From Alteromonas lipotrueae (GTDB taxonomy: Bacteria; Pseudomonadota; Gammaproteobacteria; Enterobacterales; Alteromonadaceae), in the NCBI RefSeq assembly GCF_019249215.1, contig NZ_JAESDI010000013.1, forward strand, positions 62,001 to 126,000: a stretch of 64,000 nucleotides of DNA, given 5' to 3'. The notes under the pieces were generated by a model, which was given only the letters and a program-made list of their open reading frames with translations, did no database searches and was not told the DNA's origin. The stretch's first letter is position 1. Each line of letters begins with the position of its first letter. Below, one piece after another: positions 9,935 through 19,755 of the stretch. A program made the translations under genes and the position numbers.

Positions 9935-12652
9935 TTATTCATCATCTGCCGTCCAAGTGGAACCTACGCCCACATCTGCTGCTTGGATGTAGTAAAGGCC
10001 TTTTGCACCAGCAACTGCCTGAGCACCACTTCCGTCTGTTTCGATAAGCGTGCTTTCAGCAACTACAAATTCAGGAACTTCTTTGCCATTTCCGGCAGGG
10101 TCTTGGTCAATGGCACCATCGGTATCAAACTCGCCATTGCCATCGATATTTCTGATATCTACCCAGTCGTCTGAACGGTCACCCGACATGTAGCTGTCGC
10201 TGAAACCAAAGTTGTTAGTCAGGGTTGATTCTGTGTGGTTAATTAGGTCGCAGTCGTACTCGAAGGAATGGTCACTGAAATCGCCGCTTGCATTTAAGTA
10301 CAACCCTTCAGTCGAAGCGTCATTGTTCAAGCCATTTGCAATTAAGTTAGCGTCAAAGTCGATAACGAAAAATTGATTACTAAGGCCGTATAGTGTTGAG
10401 GTTTCGGCTAAGTCGTCACAATCACTAACACCGGCTTTCGAACCAATCTCAGTACTGAAGACAATAGGCTGAAGTGAATTAAGTACAGTATTGTTCGTTA
10501 CTGTAAGCGATAGGTCGCCAGAACCATCTAATACCGCCTGGTTACCGGAATTCGGAACACCGCCATCAGCTTGAGAGAATGGGTTTACGGTAAATACGAT
10601 ACCGCCAGCTTCTTTGTTACCAGAGCGAATACCAGCAATGTAGTTGTTGGTAACGGTGTGGCCTAATGGTGTTACTAACACACCGCTTGGTCTATCGTCA
10701 GAGCTTACAATATCGGATGTACGAATAATGATGTTATCGCTAACCGTATTAAAACCGCCGTCCTCTAGTGAAATACCACCGCTAGCATCTACAATAGTAT
10801 TGCCTTTGATTGTTGCACCTGAGGTTTGAACACGCATTAAGCGGCGGCCAGTAGTCACATTGTCAATTAAGTTGTACTGAACAGTGAAGTTAGCCATGTC
10901 GGCCGAGTCGTCACCTGTAGTGCTACCTAAGTTAAGTAGAAGAAGACTTGAATTATCAAAGTTGTCATTTGGGCTTTCGCTAAACAAGTTATATTGAATA
11001 ACGTGGTCAGAACCAGAAGAAGATAGCTTGATGATAGAGCCTTCTGCGGCCACTGAGCGACCAGAGAAAGTGTTACGCTCAATCAAGGCGCCGCTGCCTT
11101 TCAATACCATCCAATGAAATGAATCATCTGGGTAGTTCAATGTAGCTTGCTCATTGCCCATGGTGTTTTGTGAGAAAACGAAGTTATCGCCTTCAGAATA
11201 AATCATTGCCTCTTCACCGCTATCACAGGTTGAACCTGAAAGTGTATCTATATCAGTGAAGGTTAAACCGGTTACTGCTGCACCATCGGCTGTGCCGGCT
11301 ACGTGAATACAGAAATCACCAGTAAAGGTAGGTGTTTCACCTTCAACGGCACGAAGTTCAATACCGCTGGTTAATTCAAGGGCAGCCATACCTGTGTAAG
11401 TGTTGGTGTTTAACCCTAGCACGTCACCATCAGCAAGGGTTACGAGCGTAGACTCAAGCGTTGCAGCGTCACCGACTACTTGGGTATACACCACTGAGTC
11501 CAGCGCATCTGTTACTGTATCGGTGAACGAATCATTATCCGTATAAGCAGCGCTGACTGAGATAATCGCGCCGGCATAAGCCGATGGCGTGAAGGTTTTA
11601 GCGTTTGAATCGGCAATTTCAACACCGTCTGCGGACCAGGTGTACACAACGTTTGCTTCGTCAACGCCATTGTTATCCGTGATTTCAGCAGTTAATGTGG
11701 CACTGGCTAAATAAGGCGCAGTGCCCATAATCTCAATGCTACCCGCTTGGTCAACCGCAACACTGGTAACGGGAATAGTGGGTGCAGACGTAATGTCTTC
11801 TTCAAAACCGTTGTCATCTACATAGGTGACTTGCACGGTGATCACAGTACCCACCAATGAGGCATCTACCACGTAGGTGCTGTCGGTTGCGCCATCAATA
11901 GCCACATCATCAGCATACCACTGGTAAGAAATATCACCTGTTGCACCGTCTTCGTCAGCAATTTCAGCGGTAAGGGTATTGCCTACCGTCGGGGTACCTG
12001 TAATAACAACTGCACCTTCAGAGTTAACTCGCGCCACTACATCCGTTGCCGCTGAAGTGACAGACTCACTAAAACCTCGGTCGTCTTCAAACGTAGCACT
12101 GGCGGTAATAACGGTACCGAATTGAGCATCGGTAAGCATTAGCTCTGAAGTAACTTCATCTTCTATTTGCGTATCGTCCGCGAACCATGCGTAAACAATA
12201 ACCGCATTTTCGATTCCGTTTTCATCAGCCACGGTGGCTGTTAACGTTGAGCCTACAAGTGCGTCGCCACTAAGGGTAATTGTCGCATCTGACGCAATGG
12301 CCATTACATCGTCGGTAGGGTCACTGATGTGAGATTCATTAATACCACCGTCATCGGTATATAGCCCTTGAACAGTAATTGGTGAACCAATTTGATCGTC
12401 AGTAAGAGTGAATGATGAAGAATTCGCACCTTCAATAGCAACGCCATCAGCGTACCAGTAATAGGTAACTGTACTAGAAATGCCATCCGGATCGCTTACG
12501 GCTGCATCTAGTGTTTGGCCGCTAATCGCTGTACCCGAAAGAGTAATAGACCCCAACGTATTAGGGTTGTTGTCTGAACTAACATCTGTGTCAACATTAC
12601 AGCCTGTAATCGCTGCTGCAACTGCACAAAGTGCGAATGTTTTTAATTTCAT
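9935..12652 (-). CDS. Lipoprotein with four Ig-like repeats and PL6-like beta-helix
   Basis: A 905-residue surface lipoprotein (lipobox AITGC, Cys18). Four tandem repeats of about 85 residues follow (about 35-118, 121-208, 212-298, 304-389), each with a G-x-TL-x-A, YxWYADG and VTY-x-DD-x-GF core, an Ig/cadherin-like spacer. From about 392 to 870 the protein is a right-handed beta-helix of the chondroitinase-B/PL6 type with Asn-ladder turns (ERNTFSG, IQYNLFSE, VTNNYIAG). Compared with the full PL6 lyase at 15504, the positions of the catalytic Lys and Arg appear to be Thr610 and Glu630. It may therefore be a divergent lyase or an alginate-binding protein. It is the first gene of an operon with the TonB receptor, which favours a substrate-capture role. 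Lyase activity is uncertain. Confidence 0.75.
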   Translation of the reverse strand: MKLKTFALCAVAAAITGCNVDTDVSSDNNPNTLGSITLSGTAISGQTLDAAVSDPDGISSTVTYYWYADGVAIEGANSSSFTLTDDQIGSPITVQGLYTDDGGINESHISDPTDDVMAIASDATITLSGDALVGSTLTATVADENGIENAVIVYAWFADDTQIEDEVTSELMLTDAQFGTVITASATFEDDRGFSESVTSAATDVVARVNSEGAVVITGTPTVGNTLTAEIADEDGATGDISYQWYADDVAIDGATDSTYVVDASLVGTVITVQVTYVDDNGFEEDITSAPTIPVTSVAVDQAGSIEIMGTAPYLASATLTAEITDNNGVDEANVVYTWSADGVEIADSNAKTFTPSAYAGAIISVSAAYTDNDSFTDTVTDALDSVVYTQVVGDAATLESTLVTLADGDVLGLNTNTYTGMAALELTSGIELRAVEGETPTFTGDFCIHVAGTADGAAVTGLTFTDIDTLSGSTCDSGEEAMIYSEGDNFVFSQNTMGNEQATLNYPDDSFHWMVLKGSGALIERNTFSGRSVAAEGSIIKLSSSGSDHVIQYNLFSESPNDNFDNSSLLLLNLGSTTGDDSADMANFTVQYNLIDNVTTGRRLMRVQTSGATIKGNTIVDASGGISLEDGGFNTVSDNIIIRTSDIVSSDDRPSGVLVTPLGHTVTNNYIAGIRSGNKEAGGIVFTVNPFSQADGGVPNSGNQAVLDGSGDLSLTVTNNTVLNSLQPIVFSTEIGSKAGVSDCDDLAETSTLYGLSNQFFVIDFDANLIANGLNNDASTEGLYLNASGDFSDHSFEYDCDLINHTESTLTNNFGFSDSYMSGDRSDDWVDIRNIDGNGEFDTDGAIDQDPAGNGKEVPEFVVAESTLIETDGSGAQAVAGAKGLYYIQAADVGVGSTWTADDE

Positions 12653-12728
12653 AATGGCTCTATTCTCCGAGTTATTGGTTTTGGCTATTGAGTAGTGAAC
12701 CGCACAATATTTTTATAATTAACTATTA

Positions 12729-12760
12729 TTACCAAATTAAAGAGTTATAGGTTACCAATT
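12729..12760. promoter_or_regulatory. Paired TTACCAA motifs, candidate operator
   Basis: TTACCAAAT at 12729-12737 and TTACCAATT at 12752-12760, 23 bases apart, lying 77 to 108 bases upstream of the beta-helix lipoprotein start. Similar pairs occur before other alginate transcription units in this window. Binding by the GntR regulators is inferred, not shown. Confidence 0.4.
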
Positions 12761-12926
12761 GAAATTACATTAAGACAACATTGTTAACCTGTTGGAACAT
12801 ATAAACACAATAAAGTAACTTTTGCCACCATTATCATGCCATTGCGATAACATTTAATTCACAATATTGTCTATAGATACGATTAGTTCGCCTCCGCCCT
12901 TATGACCATTGGTGATCACATTGTTA

Positions 12927-12935
12927 TTACCAATT
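12927..12935. promoter_or_regulatory. TTACCAATT motif, single copy
   Basis: An exact copy of the motif shared by alginate promoter gaps, here midway in the gap and 275 bases before the lipoprotein start. Confidence 0.3.
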
Positions 12936-13082
12936 TATTTTTACTGTGAATATTGGGTATAAAATTGCAGGATGTATGCAGAGAGAGCGGCCAAATATAA
13001 CGCGAGGCACTGAATATTCAGCTGCCCGAGCGGAGAGAATAGGTGCTAAAGGCTATATGAAAGAGGGCTTATTAAACGGGGG

Positions 13083-14084
13083 TTAATGTTGATTATCTAG
13101 ATGATAAAAGGTGGCTTGAACATAATCGTTCTCTGCCCCACTGTTGTTTTGATTGTAAACACCAGCTTTAAAATACATATATTGGTTATTCTTGTTATAA
13201 CCACTTATACTCATATCAACACTTTTGGTTAGGTTTGGTTTGCCTTCGCGGACTAGAGTGACAAATAAAATATCGTTTTCAACCGTGATTTTATAACTAA
13301 ACTTTTCGTTAAGTGCGATGCCTTCTTCAGGATTGTTTAGCGTGTGAGAACGGCTTCCTACCAGGTTTACCCATACATCGTCGCCACCATTAATTTCATG
13401 GGCGAAGTAGATTGAGCCCTTTTCGTTGCCGGGTAGTTTACGGTAGTACAGTCTAATGGGCTCATCATCGGTAGCATGTATTTGCCCAATGATCACTCGC
13501 CCTACTTTTTTCTCGTCTCCGGTGGTAGAAACGCGATTTACGGCAAGGGTTGCTTCAAGACTGCCTTCCACTGCTCCCGCTTTTCGCTTGACTGAACCGT
13601 GTGCCGAGCTAAATACCCAGTTGTTCTTAGTGACACCTTTAGTTTTAAAACGGGAGTTACCTCTGCGGAGCATTTCCCGCAATTCAGTTCGGGCGTACTT
13701 GGTGTTTTTTGATGTTTTTGCACCGGCGTTAGTGCAGGCAAATACCATTCCTCCGTCAGCGGCAGTGTAAAAAAGCGGTTTGAGTGAAAATTTGTCACTT
13801 AGCGCTTTTTCATAAATGATATCGGCTTTTAAATCTTTATTTAAGTCGGTAGGTAGGCTTAATGTCCAACTCAATAAGTCAAAGTTTTCGCTTGGTGGCT
13901 TTGATGGGTCGAGAGAACTAAAATCACCAAGTAATTCCCCTTGAGCAAGTATTTGATGTGAATCAGGAAGTGTGTGGGTAGCAGCTAAATCTTCTGCCAG
14001 AGAAGTGTTTACTACTAGGGTATTAGTCAGTGCTAATGCAATAACAACTACACTGCGTAATAACGCTTTTTTTACTGCTTTCAT
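13083..14084 (-). CDS. PL7 alginate lyase, secreted
   Basis: A 333-residue alginate lyase with a cleavable signal peptide (hydrophobic stretch 11-28, cleavage near SLA at 30) and a single PL7 domain (about 60-330). Catalytic motifs are TELREMLRRG from 133, QIH at 201-203 and YFKAGVYNQ near the C-terminus, all intact. The domain is closely related to that of the CBM32-bearing lyase at 5282 (shared DDEPIRLYYRKLPGNE). There is no lipobox, so this copy is probably periplasmic or released, and may act on oligosaccharides after import. It starts 48 bases after the MFS gene stop and is the last gene of a PL6-MFS-PL7 operon. Confidence 0.92.
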   Translation of the reverse strand: MKAVKKALLRSVVVIALALTNTLVVNTSLAEDLAATHTLPDSHQILAQGELLGDFSSLDPSKPPSENFDLLSWTLSLPTDLNKDLKADIIYEKALSDKFSLKPLFYTAADGGMVFACTNAGAKTSKNTKYARTELREMLRRGNSRFKTKGVTKNNWVFSSAHGSVKRKAGAVEGSLEATLAVNRVSTTGDEKKVGRVIIGQIHATDDEPIRLYYRKLPGNEKGSIYFAHEINGGDDVWVNLVGSRSHTLNNPEEGIALNEKFSYKITVENDILFVTLVREGKPNLTKSVDMSISGYNKNNQYMYFKAGVYNQNNSGAENDYVQATFYHLDNQH

Positions 14085-14132
14085 AAACGTTACCTACCCA
14101 ATTAACACAAGCAAAGTAAAGCTAAGCGATTA

Positions 14133-15428
14133 TTATCGCTTAGCTTCAACCGGTTCAATCTTCGGGCATAAAACCCAAATACTTAGTGTAGCAACGATGG
14201 CGAGTGCCGCACCAATCACAAAGACCACTGTGTAACTTCCGTCAGCCGTTAACGAAGGCACTGCGTATATCAAAAGCCCTGCCGCTAGCTTAGCCGCCAT
14301 ACCCGCAAAACCCGCCAGTGTACCTACCGACTTTCCGCCGAATAAATCACTTGGTAATGTTTGTACGTTTCCAATTGCCGTTTGAAAGCCAAACAGTATG
14401 GTTGCCATAATCAGTACCGCAGCAACTTCACTGTTTGGGTTAGACAACATCAACAGTGCTGGCAACATGATTAAGCAACCAAGCGTAATAACTAACTTAC
14501 GGGCTTTGTTTACCGACCAACCTGCTCCTAGTCTATTTTGTGCAAGAAGCCCGCCAAACCAAGCACCTAACATAGCACCTACATAAGGCACCCAACCATA
14601 AATAGCCAAGCCCTTCACATCCATGGCATAAACTTCAACTAAATAGGTGGGGATCCAAACAATAAATAGCCACCAGATGGGATCGATTGCAGCGGTGGCA
14701 ATAATTACGCCCCAGCTTTGTTTATGAGATAACAACTGCCCTGTTGTAGGTGTGTATTCGGCAATAGCACTGCCATCGGCGTTGGTAGCTTCGTTTCTTT
14801 GGCCTGTAAGAATGTACTCTCTTTCTTCGTCAGTGATCCAAGGGTGTGAACCTGGTGGCGATTTAACCACGATGATCCAAGGAATAAGCCAAAGCAGGCC
14901 AGTACAACCCACTATTACGAAGATTGCTTTCCAACTGAAAAATAAGGCAAGGTAGGCAATGAGAGGTATAGAAATAATGCCGCCAATGGCTGCACCAGAG
15001 TTGAATATACCTTGAGCTAAAGCACGCTCTTTAGTGGGAAACCACTCAGCGTTAGCCTTAGCAGCTCCAGGCCAGTTACCCGCCTCTGAAACACCCAAGA
15101 TAGCGCGGAACACACTGAAGGTTAGTATCCCTTGCGCAAAGGCATGCAGCACGGTGGCAATCGACCAAATACCAATAGAAAGAACAAACCCAATGCGCGT
15201 TCCTACCCAATCAAAAACCTTACCAAATATGGCTTGACCGAAGGCATAGGAAAAAAGAAATACAATACTAATGATACCGTACACTTCTTTTAATTCGGCA
15301 TCCGTTTTATCAGGGTAAATTTCTTTTCCCATAAACGGCCACAATACGCTAAGCGATTGTCTATCTATGTAGTTAATCACCGTTGCCAGTGCAACCAGTG
15401 CAATTACCCACCATCTCAAATTCTTCAT
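14133..15428 (-). CDS. MFS hexuronate-type transporter (ExuT-like)
   Basis: A 431-residue inner-membrane carrier of the anion:cation symporter branch of the major facilitator superfamily, with 12 predicted helices. Typical features are WWVIALVALATVINYIDR at the N-terminus, DWVGTRIGF after helix 2 and the RAILGVSEAGNWPGAAK motif. It should import unsaturated uronate monomers or short oligomers by proton symport; uronate use is inferred from its operon. The PL6 gene lies 75 bases upstream and the PL7 gene 48 bases downstream, all on the minus strand. A close paralogue is encoded at 21398, and the two differ by a four-residue gap in one helix (this copy has the full WVPYVGAMLGAWFGG). Confidence 0.9.
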   Translation of the reverse strand: MKNLRWWVIALVALATVINYIDRQSLSVLWPFMGKEIYPDKTDAELKEVYGIISIVFLFSYAFGQAIFGKVFDWVGTRIGFVLSIGIWSIATVLHAFAQGILTFSVFRAILGVSEAGNWPGAAKANAEWFPTKERALAQGIFNSGAAIGGIISIPLIAYLALFFSWKAIFVIVGCTGLLWLIPWIIVVKSPPGSHPWITDEEREYILTGQRNEATNADGSAIAEYTPTTGQLLSHKQSWGVIIATAAIDPIWWLFIVWIPTYLVEVYAMDVKGLAIYGWVPYVGAMLGAWFGGLLAQNRLGAGWSVNKARKLVITLGCLIMLPALLMLSNPNSEVAAVLIMATILFGFQTAIGNVQTLPSDLFGGKSVGTLAGFAGMAAKLAAGLLIYAVPSLTADGSYTVVFVIGAALAIVATLSIWVLCPKIEPVEAKR

Positions 15429-15503
15429 GTTACTACCTTACCTAATATTACTTCGTCGTCATTTTTATAAAGCGTACTGTCTAAAGCGTTAGCCCGCAGG
15501 GTG

Positions 15504-17825
15504 TCACTTCGACTGGTTCCCTTTTACCGTCGCCGTTGATGCCCCTTTAGTAAAGGTTTCGGTCACTTCAGGAAGTGGCGTAGAATCAAAGGTGTTATTG
15601 AGAATTTGAGTTTGCGGCTCACCTACCGTGTGATCGATAGTCACTAGCTTGCTATCTACAAACGTATTGCCGCTAATTAGGCTCTGCTGCACACCCAATA
15701 GAAAAATAGAAGACTTGGATTTATTGCGTTTACCCTTTCCAACATTCGATATATCACTGTTAGTTAGCGTGAAGTGCGGGCCAAAGGTACTTTCATCTGT
15801 GCCGCCGCGATAAATTTTTGCAATGGCACCTTCAATGTTTGAAAAAGTAGAGTTTTTAATGATGACGTATTCGGCATTGTAAATACCTAAGTCATCTTGC
15901 TCTTTGTCTAAACGTAGTACGTCACCGGTAATGTTTTTGAACACACTGTCAGTAATATCGATACTGTCGGCTAAGCTTCTGTAACCCGCATCGAATACAT
16001 GAGAGGAATGGTTCACATTCAAGTCGGTAATGTGAGTGTTATGAATGGCAAGCTTGTGATTAAACAAGGTAGGTAACTTAGTGTTGCGGATAAGCACATT
16101 GCCAGCGCTGTCTGGCGATTTTTTACCTGATATATTCAACCCATCAAGTTTTAAGCTTCCCCCATCTTCAATCTCAATCATTAAAGAGCGCATGGGGTAA
16201 AGGGTAACTGAGCGCGGTGACTCAGCTTTTAGTGTTACTACGCTTTTCACCTGTAGCTGCTTATTCAGCGAGTAACTCCCCGCTTTCAGCAGTATTGTGC
16301 TTCCGCTTTCTGCTTCGGCTACTGCGCTGTAAAGCTCATCCGCAGAGCTCACGCTAACTGTTTTACCCGAATCAAAATCTATGGGTAAGCCAGCTTTCTC
16401 ATACCAGTTTACACCTGTGTCTTCTTTTAGCGTTGGGCTTAAAGATGCTGGTGCGCCAATATCTAATTGCTGAGCTTGCTTACTTTGCAACAACCCATTT
16501 TCGCCACGCACTAATTCGATATTTTTAACATCGAAGCCTTGCGCTAGTTCATCTTGAGGCAATTGGCTGGCTAGGTTATTTTTAAATGTAATTCCTGATA
16601 CATCATCAAAAATTTTAAATGGATTTTCGCCGCTATTATTTACCACTACGTTGTTCGCGAAGCTGCTATTGATAGGCGTTGCCGTACGTTCTGCGTCACT
16701 ACCTGCTGCAAGGTTGATATTGTCCAAATTCACCAACGTATTGTTATCGATTTTGGCATTTTTAACTTGGTGGTAGCGGTTAATAGATGAATTCGGCACA
16801 CCATTCATAACGGTAAAGCCGCCACCAAATCTTATGCCCGTTAACCCTTCCATGTAGTTATTGCGAACGGTTTGGTCGGCATTGATAATACGGATACCAC
16901 CGGTATGGTGTTTGCCATTACCAAAGAACACATTCCCTTCCACTAGGTTTCCATTGCCGTGGCGAAGCGTTAGCGTACCTCTGCTTTCAAAAAACACATT
17001 ATTTAAAAACTGATTCTTGCCAGATTTATTCGAAATGATTTCTACTTCGCCATTACATCTGTCGAAATAGTTATTCTCTACAATGGTAAATGAGTCACTT
17101 AAGGAGTATTTACTGGTACCAATGCGAAGGGTTTCACCACCGTTAGATCCCAAAATTGGACGAGGGCCAAAGTAGTTGTGATCTATACGGTGATGATTTT
17201 GTTGGCTATCTTCCGTATTTAAACGCACAGCCATCGTTACGCCCGCATTACTTTTACCTTCTAGATGACTGTGGTCGAAGCGGTTGTTCCTACCATACAT
17301 AACAACCCACTTATCAGAGTTAAATTTGTCTGGATTACTGAATCCATCAATAACCACCTGAGTAACTCGAGAATGATAAGCAAGGTTGTCGTCGTTCTCT
17401 TTAAACGATACCACTTCACCTGTAGGGCTATATCCGTCTTTAAATACCAAGCCTTCTACTACAAGATACTCACCTGCTAGTCGAAGGTTAGATAGCCCTG
17501 ATAACACAACACCGCCGTTAGTTTGCGCTTTTAACGTAATGGGCTTTTCTGGTGTACCGACACCTTTAAGTAAAATTTCAAAATCTTCCCAAACGCCATC
17601 AGCAAGTACAATGGTATCACCCGCTTTTAACGACTTAGTTTGTTTGAGAAATTGCTTTTTATCGGCAACTAAAATGCCATCTGATTGCGATACTTGTAAC
17701 AAAGGATTGGATACATCGGTGCTGTCTTCTTTTGCACCAGCTTGTGGAGAAGTTGAATTACAGCCAGCAACAAAGAGTAGGCTACAAGTGACTAAAACAG
17801 GAACAGAAAACACACTAGCATTCAT
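15504..17825 (-). CDS. PL6 alginate lyase, AlyGC type, lipoprotein
   Basis: A 773-residue lipoprotein (lipobox FVAGC, Cys22) with two right-handed beta-helix domains (about 50-480 and 500-765), the architecture of AlyGC from Glaciecola. The catalytic Lys is most likely K267 in EIISNKSGK and the Arg R288 in LTLRHGN; their spacing of 21 residues equals that of K220 and R241 in AlyGC. Other PL6 hallmarks are HHRIDHNYFGPRP and GGETLRIGTS. The family cuts polymannuronate or polyguluronate; AlyGC is an exo-acting guluronate lyase, but I cannot fix specificity here. It is first in an operon with the MFS carrier and PL7 lyase and is preceded by a pair of TTACCAA motifs. Confidence 0.93.
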   Translation of the reverse strand: MNASVFSVPVLVTCSLLFVAGCNSTSPQAGAKEDSTDVSNPLLQVSQSDGILVADKKQFLKQTKSLKAGDTIVLADGVWEDFEILLKGVGTPEKPITLKAQTNGGVVLSGLSNLRLAGEYLVVEGLVFKDGYSPTGEVVSFKENDDNLAYHSRVTQVVIDGFSNPDKFNSDKWVVMYGRNNRFDHSHLEGKSNAGVTMAVRLNTEDSQQNHHRIDHNYFGPRPILGSNGGETLRIGTSKYSLSDSFTIVENNYFDRCNGEVEIISNKSGKNQFLNNVFFESRGTLTLRHGNGNLVEGNVFFGNGKHHTGGIRIINADQTVRNNYMEGLTGIRFGGGFTVMNGVPNSSINRYHQVKNAKIDNNTLVNLDNINLAAGSDAERTATPINSSFANNVVVNNSGENPFKIFDDVSGITFKNNLASQLPQDELAQGFDVKNIELVRGENGLLQSKQAQQLDIGAPASLSPTLKEDTGVNWYEKAGLPIDFDSGKTVSVSSADELYSAVAEAESGSTILLKAGSYSLNKQLQVKSVVTLKAESPRSVTLYPMRSLMIEIEDGGSLKLDGLNISGKKSPDSAGNVLIRNTKLPTLFNHKLAIHNTHITDLNVNHSSHVFDAGYRSLADSIDITDSVFKNITGDVLRLDKEQDDLGIYNAEYVIIKNSTFSNIEGAIAKIYRGGTDESTFGPHFTLTNSDISNVGKGKRNKSKSSIFLLGVQQSLISGNTFVDSKLVTIDHTVGEPQTQILNNTFDSTPLPEVTETFTKGASTATVKGNQSK

Positions 17826-18052
17826 GCAAACAACCTAAGTTATCTGAAAGACGATAATCGCCTTTATATGATTAAAGAAGGGGCTCTTCAAACATTTAAC
17901 ACTTGCATCAAGCTTAGGCAGCGACACCATATAACGAGCACTGATTAGTGGCATGCAAAAAGTCAACAATGTTTCAACTCGAGCCGAAAGATACTAGGTA
18001 TCAATGTAACCAACCCCACAACACAATGTCAACCAGTTGTTAACTTTCTATA

Positions 18053-18086
18053 TTACCAATTAATATACCTATTGATATTACCAAAC
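18053..18086. promoter_or_regulatory. Paired TTACCAA motifs before PL6 operon
   Basis: TTACCAATT at 18053-18061 and TTACCAAAC at 18078-18086, 25 bases apart, about 230 bases upstream of the PL6 start. Same motif as at 12729 and 19187. Regulatory role inferred. The rest of the 415-base gap 17826-18240 holds the terminator listed next and nothing else that I can recognise. Confidence 0.4.
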
Positions 18087-18152
18087 CAAAAAAGATAAAT
18101 GTCACCTTGATTTAAATGAATTATATTAGTCTTTCAATTGTAAACCACACAA

Positions 18153-18182
18153 AAATAAAAGCCTCTAAGGAGGCTTTTATTT
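18153..18182 (-). terminator. Terminator after the SDR gene
   Basis: Stem AAATAAAAGCCTC, loop TAAG, GAGGCTTTTATTT. It is symmetric and lies 59 bases past the stop of the minus-strand SDR gene, separating it from the PL6 operon. Confidence 0.75.
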
Positions 18183-18240
18183 AACTATCGGTAATAATTT
18201 ATCAACATCATCTATATTGAAAAAGTTCATTTGTTTATTG

Positions 18241-18987
18241 CTATGAGAAAAGCAAGCCTCCGTTGATATCTACATTATTACCGGTCATGTAGGAAGCATC
18301 ATCACTCGTTAAAAATGCCACCAGCTTAGCCACTTCTTCAGATGTGCCTTCTCGTTTGATACAGGTTGCTCCCGCGACATTCGAACGGACAGTGTCTGGG
18401 GTGAAGGTGTCGTGAAACCCGGTAGAAATCATACCTGGGCACACTGAATTCACGCGGATATCTGGCCCTAATTCTTTCGCTAACCCTCTTGTAAAGGTCG
18501 AGACAGCGCCTTTGGATGTTGCGTATGGAATAGCACCGCCACCACCACCATCTCGTGCTGCTTGCGACGAGAAGGTGACAATTGAACTACCGGCTTTCAT
18601 GTGAGGGATGACACCTTGCACCATCAAAAACAAAGACGTTAGGTTAATATCTAACACGTTGCGCCAATGCGCTAAATCCATTTCCAGTATCTTTTTACGC
18701 TCTACCAAACCACCTGAGACATGAACTAAGCAATTTATTGCCCCGTAGGTAGACAAAGTGGTTTCGACCGTATTATGAACATCGGCTTTTTGAGTGAGGT
18801 CTGCATGAATAGCAATGGCGTTACCACCGGCTGCTACTATTTTTTCAACAGTTTCTTTCGCCCTGTCGGCACTTGCTTGATACGTAATAACGACATTAGC
18901 ACCACGAGCAGCAAGTTCTACTGCACAGGCAGCACCAATATCTCTGCCACCACCCGCTACAATTGCAACTTTACCTGTCATCGACAT
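18241..18987 (-). CDS. SDR-family oxidoreductase, candidate DEH reductase
   Basis: A 248-residue short-chain dehydrogenase/reductase. The Rossmann motif is [14 protein letters not shown] near the N-terminus, and the catalytic Ser (about 140-141), Tyr155 and Lys159 lie in FSSQAARDG and PYATSKGA. The C-terminus [15 protein letters not shown] is standard. Enzymes of this family (for example A1-R of Sphingomonas) reduce the alginate product DEH to KDG with NAD(P)H, and this gene sits back to back with a DehR-type gene in the alginate locus, so a second DEH reductase is likely but not certain. The start is set by GGGAGA eight bases upstream. The gene is transcribed alone; a terminator follows and a large regulatory gap precedes it. 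Confidence 0.75.
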   Translation of the reverse strand: MSMTGKVAIVAGGGRDIGAACAVELAARGANVVITYQASADRAKETVEKIVAAGGNAIAIHADLTQKADVHNTVETTLSTYGAINCLVHVSGGLVERKKILEMDLAHWRNVLDINLTSLFLMVQGVIPHMKAGSSIVTFSSQAARDGGGGGAIPYATSKGAVSTFTRGLAKELGPDIRVNSVCPGMISTGFHDTFTPDTVRSNVAGATCIKREGTSEEVAKLVAFLTSDDASYMTGNNVDINGGLLFS

Positions 18988-19186
18988 GGTCTTATCTCCC
19001 GAAGTTCATGTTTCAATTTATGTAGATATTCACGCGAAAGGCTCGTTGATAGTAAACCAGTGAACTGGATGACTCGAATCTGTGGCGAAAACTGCTAGAA
19101 TGAATATCTGAATCTGGTTTAACCCTCAACCTGTTCAAAGACTAACCAAGCCTACGATAGTCGTCAACCCTCCAGCAAACTACTAG

Positions 19187-19208
19187 TTACCAATTAAAAT
19201 TACCAAAT
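19187..19208. promoter_or_regulatory. Paired TTACCAA motifs before the SDR gene
   Basis: TTACCAATT at 19187-19195 and TTACCAAAT at 19200-19208, 13 bases apart, 200 bases upstream of the SDR start. Closest spacing of the motif pairs in the window. Confidence 0.4.
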
Positions 19209-19397
19209 AGATCAAGATATTCACGGTTATTAAACATTTAAAAAACACCACCTATTAAGAATAAAAACCATATATATTAATCTTATAGAGCAACATTATC
19301 ACTTAAAGGTTACTTTTAAGATAAAGAATTTTTTTAACCGAAAGTTCAAAATCAAGTTAAAAAACAAACCAAATTAGCACCTCTCTTTAATTATTGG

Positions 19398-19426
19398 TTG
19401 ACAATATGGCATGATACTAATAATGT
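19398..19426 (+). promoter_or_regulatory. Candidate sigma70 promoter for dehR
   Basis: A perfect TTGACA (19398-19403) followed after 17 bases by TAATGT (19421-19426). It overlaps ATTGGTTGACAATATGG, which contains a motif-like half site. The distance to the dehR start is about 330 bases. Confidence 0.4.
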
Positions 19427-19526
19427 TTTTGATATGCTGATTGGTTCAATAAGAAAAATGAACTGTCATCATACTAGTCGATAAGAGACACGAATTAAGT
19501 TTGGCATTGGTTAATGGTGAATATTT

Positions 19527-19535
19527 AATTGGTAA
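19527..19535. promoter_or_regulatory. Inverted copy of the TTACCAATT motif
   Basis: AATTGGTAA, the exact reverse complement of the shared motif, downstream of the candidate dehR promoter. Confidence 0.3.
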
Positions 19536-19755
19536 GTGGTCTTTTGGTAGGAAGCATTTATTGCCCCTTTATTTTAGTGGGTACATCTATCAATAGTCAC
19601 ACTGTTCGACACAGAACCCAATTATTTAGCGAGACGTTAATCTCAGCTCAAATTACTTATTAAATTAATTAGAAGCAAGATAGCGCACTCGGCTATGAAG
19701 TGAAGTTCACATCACTCTCAGTACAGCCTGCGCCATGATATTTTAGGAGTTATAC

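Larger units (their letters stand above)
12653..13082. other. Regulatory gap with repeated TTACCAA motifs
   Basis: A 430-base gap between the PL7 gene and the beta-helix lipoprotein gene, both on the minus strand. It holds three copies of the TTACCAA(T/A) motif (entries below) and is AT-rich as expected for a promoter. I see no gene in it and no clear terminator after the PL7 gene. Confidence 0.5.
18988..19755. other. Large divergent regulatory gap between SDR and dehR
   Basis: A 770-base AT-rich gap between two divergent reductase genes. It contains TTACCAA motifs in both orientations and a plausible sigma70 promoter for the plus strand. No frame in it looks coding. The leader of dehR would be over 300 bases if the promoter at 19398 is used. 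Confidence 0.45.
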
